Part shown: positions 1 through 5,990 of the stretch, piece after piece | How the letters are laid out: every line of letters begins with the position of its first letter | How positions within the stretch are numbered: the first letter of the stretch is position 1 | Source: an uncultured Lentisphaeria bacterium | Lineage (GTDB): Bacteria; Verrucomicrobiota; Lentisphaeria; Victivallales; Victivallaceae | DNA length: 7,160 bases | Direction of reading: 5' to 3' | NCBI GenBank assembly: GCA_903821255.1 | Contig: CAIJKT010000465.1 | Coordinates: 1-7,160 of the forward strand | Notes under the pieces: model-generated | Seen by the model: the letters and a program-made list of their open reading frames with translations, nothing else | What the model was told of the DNA's origin: nothing | Databases searched by the model: none | Made by a program: the position numbers and the translations under genes

Positions 1-1
1 C

Positions 2-799
2 CAGTTCCCGAACCTGGTCTACATGCCTTCCACCGCGAAGTCGCCGCAGCAGATGTTCGGTGCCATTGCCAAATCCTACTTTGCCGAAAAGATCGGCAAG
101 AAGCCGGAAGAAATTATCGTCGTATCGGTCATGCCCTGCCTGGCCAAGAAATATGAAGCGTCCCGTGAAGAATTCACCCATAACGGGGTTAAAGACGTGG
201 ATATCGTGATCTCCACCCGCGAACTGGCTGACATGTTCAAGGAAGCCGGCATCCTGATCGACCGGCTGGAACCGGCGGAATACGACAATCCGCTCGGCGA
301 ATCCACCGGCGCCGGAGTGATCTTCGGCGCTTCCGGCGGTGTGCTCGAAGCCGCGCTCCGTACCGCCGCCGACTGGATTTCCGGACAGGATCTGCCGGGA
401 ATTGATTTCAAGGCAGTACGCGGTCTGGAAGGCGTCAAGGAAGCCACCGTCAACGTGGCCGGAATAGAAGTTAAAGCCGCCGTCACCTCCGGCCTGGGCA
501 ATGCCCGCAAGATTCTGGAGAAAATACAGCGCGGGGAAGCGCATTACGATGCCATCGAAATCATGGCATGTCCCGGCGGCTGCCTCAACGGCGGCGGACA
601 GCCCTATATTCATGGCGATACGACCATCCTGGAAAAACGCAAAAATGCGATTTATCAGGCGGATGAAAAACTCCCCCTGCGCAAATCGCACCAGAATCCG
701 CACATCCAGAAACTGTATGCCGAGTTTCTGGGCAAGCCCGGCAGCCATAAGGCGCACGAGCTGCTGCACACTCACTACACGCCGCGTCAGGATATCTGA
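2..799 (+). CDS. hydA: [FeFe]-hydrogenase catalytic subunit, C-terminal part (5' end outside window)
   Basis: This is the C-terminal 265 residues of an iron-only hydrogenase that reversibly reduces protons to H2 in the cytoplasm of fermenters. The reading frame is open from the left edge, with seven residues before the first ATG at 23, so that ATG is internal and the true start lies upstream. H-cluster motifs are visible in visible-protein numbering. STAKSPQQMFG is at 10-20. VMPCLAKKYE has Met44 and Cys46, matching Met353/Cys355 of Clostridium pasteurianum CpI. GASGGVLEAALRT is near 109-121. MACPGGCLNGGGQP has Met188, Cys190 and Cys194, matching CpI Met497, Cys499 and Cys503. The first cluster cysteine (TSCCP motif) and any N-terminal ferredoxin-like domains are outside the window. 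The last ~55 residues match the Fe-hydrogenase small-subunit domain, here fused to the large domain as in HydA/HndD. The stop is TGA at 797-799, followed by an intrinsic terminator, so this is the last gene of its transcript. Whether it is monomeric HydA or the catalytic subunit of an electron-bifurcating HydABC/HndABCD complex cannot be told from this fragment. Confidence 0.96.
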   Translation, partial: QFPNLVYMPSTAKSPQQMFGAIAKSYFAEKIGKKPEEIIVVSVMPCLAKKYEASREEFTHNGVKDVDIVISTRELADMFKEAGILIDRLEPAEYDNPLGESTGAGVIFGASGGVLEAALRTAADWISGQDLPGIDFKAVRGLEGVKEATVNVAGIEVKAAVTSGLGNARKILEKIQRGEAHYDAIEIMACPGGCLNGGGQPYIHGDTTILEKRKNAIYQADEKLPLRKSHQNPHIQKLYAEFLGKPGSHKAHELLHTHYTPRQDI

Positions 800-827
800 T
801 TACAGCGCAAAAGTGGAAGACATTTCA

Positions 828-858
828 ACGGCCGGGCCAAACCCCCGGCCGTTTTTTT
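828..858 (+). terminator. Rho-independent terminator of the hydrogenase gene
   Basis: A perfect 9-bp GC-rich stem (828-836 with 844-852) encloses a 7-base loop and runs straight into a tract of seven T (852-858). It lies 29 bases after the hydA stop. On the opposite strand the hairpin is not followed by T residues, so it serves mainly the + strand transcript. It may still act as a partial barrier for the convergent permease transcript, whose stop is only 10 bases away. Confidence 0.92.
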
Positions 859-868
859 ATGGTTCGAA

Positions 869-1891
869 TCAACTGCGTTTGCCGGAGAAGGAGATGCGGG
901 GATCAACCATGACGTACATCAGGTCGGCCAGCAGAATGCCGGCCAGCGTCAGCACTGCCGCAAAAGAGAACAGCGCCATCTGGACGGGATAATCGCGGCT
1001 GCTCAGCGCCAGCAGCGAAAGCGAACCCATGCCGGGAATGCTGAAGACGTATTCGATGATAATGCTTCCCGCCACCAGTCCGGGCAGCAATCCTGAGAAA
1101 AGCGTGATCAGCACGATCATGCCGTTGCGCAGCGCATGTTTGAAGATCACCTGATATTCCGGCACCCCTTTCGCACGGGCGGTGCGGATGTAATCCTGCC
1201 GGATGACTTCCAGCATGCCGGACCGCGCATAGCGGGAAAGTCCGGCAAAACCGGCATAGGCCAGGCAGATTACCGGCAGCACATAATGCCTTGATGAATT
1301 CCATAAAATCTCCCAGGAGCCCATGCCGAGCGTATTGGCGGAACTGAGGCCTTTCAGCGGAAACAGCGGATAGCTGCCGCCTTCGCACAGCGTGGCCTGA
1401 AGCATCAGCGTCACCCAGATCACCGGCAGCGAATACAGAAAAAACATTACAAATGTTACAAACCGGTCAAAGAAGGTGTCCACATAGACCGCCGAATAAA
1501 TCCCCAGCGGAATAGCCAGCAGGTAAGTGACCAGCACGGCCAGAATATTGAGCTGCAGCGTCACCGGCAGGCGCTCCATAATGATATCAGTCACCGGCCG
1601 GCCGGTGTCAACCGATGCCGAAGTGCCGAAATCCGCATGGCAGACAACGCCTTTCAGCCAGAATACAAACCCGATGTAAATCGGCTTGTCCAGAAAAAGC
1701 TTTTCCCGCATGGAGCGGTTCCGGGCAAATGCGCCTTTTTCCGCCGACATCCCCTCCCCTGAAGTTTCCCCCATGATCGAGCTTTTGGTCGGATCGCCGG
1801 GAGCATAGCGCAAAAGCGTATAGCTGACCATCATGATGATGAACAGCGTCAGCGCCGCCAGTCCCAGCCGTTTTATGATATATTCCAGCAT
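869..1891 (-). CDS. ABC transporter permease, OppB/DppB family (peptide/nickel type)
   Basis: This is an inner-membrane permease of the binding-protein-dependent import family (BPD_transp_1), one of the two channel subunits of a di/oligopeptide, nickel or related importer. The chosen ATG at 1891 gives 340 residues and has a Shine-Dalgarno AGGTGG (1901-1896) four bases upstream. A TTG nine codons earlier (1918) is open but has no such support. The N-terminus shows the family pattern: a first membrane segment at ~8-27, then LLRYAPGDP at 26-34. Five further hydrophobic segments lie at ~110-135, 143-167, 203-220, 258-282 and 305-328. The ATPase-contact (EAA) loop is clear at ~226-257, with DYIRTARAKG at 233-242, followed by FSIPGMG at 283-289, typical of OppB. 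The protein is longer than the ~306 residues of E. coli OppB, partly through a polar stretch at ~36-63 in the first periplasmic loop. No OppC, OppD/F or binding-protein gene is adjacent. The substrate cannot be assigned. Confidence 0.93.
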   Translation of the reverse strand: MLEYIIKRLGLAALTLFIIMMVSYTLLRYAPGDPTKSSIMGETSGEGMSAEKGAFARNRSMREKLFLDKPIYIGFVFWLKGVVCHADFGTSASVDTGRPVTDIIMERLPVTLQLNILAVLVTYLLAIPLGIYSAVYVDTFFDRFVTFVMFFLYSLPVIWVTLMLQATLCEGGSYPLFPLKGLSSANTLGMGSWEILWNSSRHYVLPVICLAYAGFAGLSRYARSGMLEVIRQDYIRTARAKGVPEYQVIFKHALRNGMIVLITLFSGLLPGLVAGSIIIEYVFSIPGMGSLSLLALSSRDYPVQMALFSFAAVLTLAGILLADLMYVMVDPRISFSGKRS

Positions 1892-1895
1892 CCCG

Positions 1896-1901
1896 CCACC
1901 T
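1896..1901 (-). promoter_or_regulatory. Ribosome binding site fixing the permease start
   Basis: AGGTGG on the - strand sits four bases before ATG 1891. It supports this start over the in-frame TTG at 1918, which would place the site inside the coding region. Confidence 0.7.
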
Positions 1902-2026
1902 GTTAATTTTAAAACCAATGCTTAAAGTTATTCCCGATAGCCGTATTTTCAAGACAACATAGCAATTTTGGAATCAATACGAACGAGTGGTGCTGAACAA
2001 GGAGCAATTACTGAACGTTCAAAGAC

Positions 2027-2067
2027 AAAAACGGGGATAAGGAACAGGTTAAGAATTACATTTATCC
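2027..2067 (-). terminator. Possible weak terminator after the acyltransferase gene
   Basis: On the - strand GGATAA (2067-2062, overlapping the TAA stop) can pair with TTATCC (2040-2035) across a 21-base loop. It is followed after three bases by five T (2031-2027). The stem is short and the loop long, so this is a weak candidate. The 170-bp gap before the permease start would allow separate transcription. Confidence 0.3.
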
Positions 2068-3093
2068 GTTGTTCTTTGCCAGATGACGCTTTGGGGTGCC
2101 GCCCTTGCCCCGGGCATAAACCTTGCTGTAGAAACGTTCCGACGCCAGTTCCGCATAATACGGATATTTCTTTACAAGCTCTTCGTCGGCGTCGGCCGGA
2201 ATGTTCTGGAACCGTTTATAGAACCAGAGATACTGCTCCGGATTTTTGCGGATAATGTCTTCGACAATTTTCATCAGATCCTGGGTCATTTCCAGATCGC
2301 TGGCATAATCACAGGTTTCGCGCGGCAATTTCTCGAAGTAGCTTTTATAACGGTGCCCGACCCGCATGCACCCGCTGACAACTACAGCGGCATTCATCTT
2401 CCGTCCGAACATTGCGGGAACACGGCTGACCGGCACCGGCAGACCGAGGAAATCAACAAACATGCCGCCATCCCGGACCCGGGTATTGTGGTCTACAAGC
2501 GTCGCCATCGCATAACCGTCCTTCAGCGCTTTCATCATCTCCTTGACCGCACCCTTCGCAGGGATTACCCGGTTTCCGCCGGTACAGCGGCTCTGGTTGA
2601 TAAGGGCGTCAATCCAGGGATTTCTGACTTCACGCGCGATAACTGCAAACTTGTCGTTGATAAAAGTTCTTATCATCAATCCGGCAAGTTCCCAATTGCC
2701 AAAGTGCATACATACATAGATCAGGCCCCGCCCTTCCTTCACACATGACTCCCATTCCCCGGCTATCGCCGGATCGAAATCAAGATATTCTCTGATCTTA
2801 TCAGGTCTGCCGCTGAACCAGAAAAGTTCCGCGACGGAAAGCACAATATTGTAAACACTCTTGCGGGCGATTGCTGAAATTTCCCGATCAGTCTTTTCCG
2901 GGAAGAATATCTTGAGATTGGCTTTGGCAATGCACCGGACTGACGGCAGCAGATAAAGAAAGAATCCGCAAAATGACGAAATCTTGAAAAGAAATTCGTG
3001 CGGAAGCCATCTTACGGCGGTATACGCGCCAAGCACCAGCAGATATTCAGCGACATGCCTGATCGCCTTGAATGGATTTTCCCGTTGCCTCAA
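2062..3093 (-). CDS. Lysophospholipid (lipid A-type) acyltransferase, LpxL/HtrB family
   Basis: This is a membrane-associated acyltransferase that in the LpxL/LpxM/HtrB family adds a secondary acyl chain to a lipid A precursor on the cytoplasmic face of the inner membrane. It has 343 residues, slightly longer than the usual ~300. The catalytic HX4E motif is present as HFGNWE (His130, Glu135). LVDHNTRVRDGG at 199-210 occupies the place of the family's DQD/DQN block, followed by FVDFLGLPVPVSR (212-224). The C-terminal YLWFYKRF (288-295) matches the family's WxWxHRRW/YLWFHRRF region. The N-terminus is hydrophobic (~17-30 and 40-51), as expected for membrane attachment. No ATG or GTG is available near the N-terminus; the TTG at 3093 is the best start, with a purine-rich AGGCGGG about 7 bases upstream. 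The exact acyl donor, and whether the substrate is lipid A or another glycolipid such as ornithine lipid, cannot be determined from sequence. Confidence 0.93.
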   Translation of the reverse strand: MRQRENPFKAIRHVAEYLLVLGAYTAVRWLPHEFLFKISSFCGFFLYLLPSVRCIAKANLKIFFPEKTDREISAIARKSVYNIVLSVAELFWFSGRPDKIREYLDFDPAIAGEWESCVKEGRGLIYVCMHFGNWELAGLMIRTFINDKFAVIAREVRNPWIDALINQSRCTGGNRVIPAKGAVKEMMKALKDGYAMATLVDHNTRVRDGGMFVDFLGLPVPVSRVPAMFGRKMNAAVVVSGCMRVGHRYKSYFEKLPRETCDYASDLEMTQDLMKIVEDIIRKNPEQYLWFYKRFQNIPADADEELVKKYPYYAELASERFYSKVYARGKGGTPKRHLAKNNG

Positions 3094-3413
3094 ATTGCAC
3101 CCGCCTGACGGCCTGATCTCAAAGCGGACAACTGAAAAGTCTTTAAAATATTGATAGTAATTTAAATGGATCTTTCTTAAAGCGAATGTGAGTGCGGAAA
3201 GTATTTTCTTAAACGGACATAAGCTTCAAAGCTTTTTATTTATTTTTTTCGCTCCGGTTTGAGCGTATTCCCGTAAATTAATCCTGCAGATATTTTTGCG
3301 GTTATGCTTAGTATATTTGTAAATATTCACTAAACTGTTATTAATATAATCTCTCAAAACAGATTTTGCAATTTTTTTTCGAGAAGCGCTCATTAATTAC
3401 GGAAATAACGTTT
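3094..3413. other. AT-rich intergenic stretch with candidate promoter elements
   Basis: I see no protein gene here. The segment is strongly AT-rich compared with its neighbours. It must contain the acyltransferase promoter on the - strand; the best guess is a TACTAT box near 3152-3157 with a poor -35 (TTTAAG), which is weak. On the + strand it holds a consensus TATAAT at 3345-3350, a 14-base inverted repeat (ATATTT-GT-AAATAT, 3313-3326), a small AAGCT-TCAA-AGCTT hairpin followed by T-rich sequence (about 3223-3248), and a run of eight or nine T near 3371-3379. Confidence 0.5.
3345..3350 (+). promoter_or_regulatory. Candidate -10 box pointing toward the long hairpin
   Basis: A perfect TATAAT lies on the + strand, about 64 bases before the start of the long inverted repeat. 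No good -35 is found at 16-18 bases, and in AT-rich DNA such a hexamer is expected fairly often by chance. If real, it would transcribe the hairpin as a + strand RNA. Confidence 0.22.
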
Positions 3414-3575
3414 AGGAGCTGTAAATAAATAAACATTACAAGTTTCGCGAAATATCCCGAGGTGATTTTGTGAATTGCCGGTGAGGAGCATACCTTCAGG
3501 TATGTAACGAACCGGCAAACACAAAGGCATCCGGGAGAAGCGCGAAGATGTAAAGGTTATTTTTGTACGGCTCCT
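3414..3575. repeat. Long imperfect inverted repeat (multi-tier hairpin; possible miniature mobile element or structured RNA)
   Basis: The left arm (3414-3482) and right arm (3511-3575) are reverse complements at roughly 45 or more of about 65 aligned positions, with several small bulges. Matching blocks from the outside inward are AGGAGC, GTA, AAATAA, TTACA, TTCGCG, CCCG, TTTGTG and TTGCCGGT (3475-3482 with 3511-3518, 8 bp perfect). The apical 28 bases carry a separate perfect 6-bp hairpin, CATACC-TTCA-GGTATG (3489-3504). There is no T-tract just outside either arm, so it is not a classical terminator, although it lies 42 bases downstream of the DUF2079 stop. The architecture resembles MITE-like or REP-type palindromic elements, or a long structured RNA. 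No transposase or reverse transcriptase is in view, and the core bases of integron attC sites are not recognisable at the ends. Confidence 0.8.
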
Positions 3576-3616
3576 TATCGCGCCGAAGCATGTAGAAATC
3601 AAAAAAAGGTTTCAAG

Positions 3617-5890
3617 TCAACGTTTGATAATAGTCAAATTAGCGGAACGGATCGCGGTCATATCCGGAGGCAGCAGCATTGTGAGCACAAAAACTTCGCC
3701 TGGCTTTGCCCGGAATGCCGGAACCAGTCCGTATCCGAAAATATTTCCGGCTGAAACGGTCCGGGAATCGTCGGAAGCGCTTACATGCAAATCAACATCG
3801 AAATCAACCGGTTTTATCAGGCGAATGAAAAAAATCAGCTTCTGGTGATAAAAGAGCCCCCTGGCTTCGAAGAAATGCGCCGTTTCCGGCGGTAATTTCA
3901 ACGGTTGTCCAGCCTTCTGCCACTCTTCCTCAGTAAAAAAACGTAACGGATGGGGCGGCAACTGCTGATTTTCACATTTCTTAAACAACATGAAATGATG
4001 CCCCCGATACGGGTTGTTGTATATAACCTGATATTTGCCGGAACTTAACAGTTCATCGCGCCACCGGTCCATATTTACCGGGTTGCCCAGCGGGTCATTC
4101 GTATCCATCACGACATAATCCTTGTTGCCTCTGTACACCGGAAAAGAATTGGCGTAGAAAATAAAATACGGCCCCAGCCTTTGCGAGTAAGTCAGATCCG
4201 CGCCTTCCGGAATGAGACTGCGGATTTTGTAAATTTCCCCGGAACAGTCCGGCATGCTGAGAACATTGCTGAATGAGTTCTTGCCTGCAATCGATCTGCC
4301 GAAAAAGAAAAAACACATTATCGCACAGATCAAAGCTGCAGGCAGCAAAACAACCCGCAATTTTAAACAGGTTTTTTCATCTATTTGATATGGATAAAGC
4401 AACAGCCGGTACCAGAACGAAATCCTGTTTTCGTTGATATCCCGTATTACTATTGCGGATACACAAAAAATCAGCGCAATAATCTCGGTCTGGTACTGCA
4501 GCACGATATTCTGATGCTCAGTGGTGCCAACCAGACATACAAAAACAAAATTGAGCAATGCACCGCACAGGAGCAGCGGTCTCGCAGGGGCAGCCAGAAA
4601 AAACGGCAGCAGCATCAGAAGCGCAAAATAAATATTCCCGGAGCGAAAGAGATTTCCCCAAAATGCTTCAGCCCGTAAGAACGGAGACAATATAATCGCG
4701 GTCGTGGAACTCCCCAGATGCTCAAAGCGGTCATATAACTGATATTGCGGAATTTCAGCCAGGTACGGCATAACCAGTTTCGTTACAAGCATAAAATAAG
4801 TCACTGCCGTAATGCACAGAAACAGCCCGTATTTGCGCTTCCCGCCAAGCAGCAGGCAAAAACCGAGACCAGCCCAAAGCGGGGCTATCGTTTCCTTGAT
4901 AGTCAGAGAGAGCAGAAAAATAATTGTTGCGGCAAGGTATTTTTCACGCTCGTAAAAGCAGAAGAACAGCATTAGCGCCGGAATAAAAAAATATTCCGGA
5001 TGGAAGCCGTAAAAAAGAGAAAGGTTCAATTGCGATATCGACGGATAAAACAAGAAGCATAGCGCCAGCAGCAATGCCTGTCCGCAAGTCGCGTTCAACC
5101 GGCGAGCCAGAAAATAGAATATAAAAGCGGATCCATACAATAATGTTGAATTAAGCACAAAAAAAGCGGTTTCCGATCTGAAAACCGCCGTAAACGGAAT
5201 CAGCAGCAGGGCCGGCCCCAGAATAAAATGCTGTCCCAGAAAATTAAAATTGACAACATTCGAATACATCCACTTGCCCTTCAAAGTATTGTCGAAGGCA
5301 TTCAGGAAAATTCCCCAGTCATCGTAATGCAGATAAAGCCGGTGCATGGCCTCAATTTGCAAAAAACAGCCATATGCAATACCGGCAAGCACAAACGGCG
5401 TCAGCACCAGCATACTTTTTTTGAAGTCAATTTTTTCAAACAGTGTTTTGTTTAAAGGCAGCAGCAGCGATAACCGGAAAAAGGTCAAAACCAGCACCAT
5501 GATCATTAATATCGGCGAAAAAAAATGAGGGGTTAAAAATAGTTCCGGCAGCAACAGCAGTAACGGCAGCAGTGCCTGACAATATTCAGCAATCAACCCG
5601 CGTTTATTAAAATTCATCCCTGCAAATAACGCAACAGCGCCGCCGGCCGCCGAATACATGAACATTTGACGCGGATTGAACTCGTTTAAAATAACTTTGT
5701 AGTAAATCAAATCAATCATTTCGATCTGAACAAAATTACGCCAGACGGCGGCTCCGGCTAATCCGCCTGCCAGAGTTATAAACAAGAAAAACCATAATTT
5801 TTTAATAATCTTTTCTTCCATGCAGGCATAAATTAACCGGCAATAGGGTAAAAGCAAACAAATAAAGTGCATTTCAAGCGCTTTGTTCAT
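3617..5890 (-). CDS. DUF2079-family polytopic membrane protein, probable GT-C-like enzyme
   Basis: This large integral membrane protein has 757 residues and about a dozen hydrophobic segments between ~33 and 530, followed by a mostly soluble C-terminal portion (~535-757). The central part matches the DUF2079 pattern: HYDDWGIFLNAFDNTLKG (188-205), YSNVVNFNFLGQHF (209-222), LFYPSISQLNLS (280-291), GFHPEYFF (295-302) and TIKET (330-334). An acidic pair (Asp190-Asp191) in the loop before a membrane segment is the kind of residue that is catalytic in GT-C glycosyltransferases such as the PMT/ArnT type. DUF2079 has no firmly established reaction, so sugar transfer from a lipid carrier is inference. 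The start is ambiguous. ATG 5890 has AGGGT (5903-5899) eight bases upstream and is used here. ATG 5821 (residue 24, MEEKIIKKLWFF) would give a more typical charged N-terminus directly before the first membrane segment but has no visible ribosome site. The gene is visibly more AT-rich than hydA and the permease. The slipin gene lies upstream on the same strand, 100 bp away. Confidence 0.85.
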   Translation of the reverse strand: MNKALEMHFICLLLPYCRLIYACMEEKIIKKLWFFLFITLAGGLAGAAVWRNFVQIEMIDLIYYKVILNEFNPRQMFMYSAAGGAVALFAGMNFNKRGLIAEYCQALLPLLLLLPELFLTPHFFSPILMIMVLVLTFFRLSLLLPLNKTLFEKIDFKKSMLVLTPFVLAGIAYGCFLQIEAMHRLYLHYDDWGIFLNAFDNTLKGKWMYSNVVNFNFLGQHFILGPALLLIPFTAVFRSETAFFVLNSTLLYGSAFIFYFLARRLNATCGQALLLALCFLFYPSISQLNLSLFYGFHPEYFFIPALMLFFCFYEREKYLAATIIFLLSLTIKETIAPLWAGLGFCLLLGGKRKYGLFLCITAVTYFMLVTKLVMPYLAEIPQYQLYDRFEHLGSSTTAIILSPFLRAEAFWGNLFRSGNIYFALLMLLPFFLAAPARPLLLCGALLNFVFVCLVGTTEHQNIVLQYQTEIIALIFCVSAIVIRDINENRISFWYRLLLYPYQIDEKTCLKLRVVLLPAALICAIMCFFFFGRSIAGKNSFSNVLSMPDCSGEIYKIRSLIPEGADLTYSQRLGPYFIFYANSFPVYRGNKDYVVMDTNDPLGNPVNMDRWRDELLSSGKYQVIYNNPYRGHHFMLFKKCENQQLPPHPLRFFTEEEWQKAGQPLKLPPETAHFFEARGLFYHQKLIFFIRLIKPVDFDVDLHVSASDDSRTVSAGNIFGYGLVPAFRAKPGEVFVLTMLLPPDMTAIRSANLTIIKR

Positions 5891-5990
5891 GGCTGCAGAC
5901 CCTGTGTGCGGCCATGCATTTTATTTGGAGGCGGGAGCAATGCCCGTTTTAATATCCGGACTGCAATTTCAGCATAAGCGGCTCGTTTTT

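Noticed and set aside
861..870. GGTTCGAATC resembles the T-loop (B box) of a tRNA and could hint at a tRNA or phage attachment site.
   Set aside because: There is no acceptor stem, anticodon arm or D-arm around it. The upstream bases are the hydA terminator, and the match covers the end of the permease gene.
501..992. A + strand frame overlapping the end of hydA, its terminator and the end of the permease gene.
   Set aside because: It overlaps hydA in another frame and runs through a strong terminator; the product is low in hydrophobic core and rich in Arg, typical of an out-of-frame reading.
2083..2748. A 221-codon + strand open frame.
   Set aside because: It lies antisense inside the acyltransferase gene, which has clear family motifs on the - strand. 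The + strand protein has no recognisable domain.
3414..3575. Reading the long hairpin as an integron attC site or a retron msr-msd.
   Set aside because: The ends do not show the RYYYAAC/GTTRRRY core sites, no integrase or cassette array is present, and no reverse transcriptase gene lies nearby.
3414..3575. Reading the long hairpin as the transcription terminator of the DUF2079 gene.
   Set aside because: No T-tract follows the stem on the - strand, and the stem is several times longer and more interrupted than intrinsic terminators. It could still stabilise the 3' end of the mRNA.
3393..3602. An open frame of 69 codons on the - strand across the hairpin, starting with TTG.
   Set aside because: It has no ribosome site and lies entirely on a near-palindromic sequence, so its openness is explained by the repeat. 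No recognisable protein motif is present.
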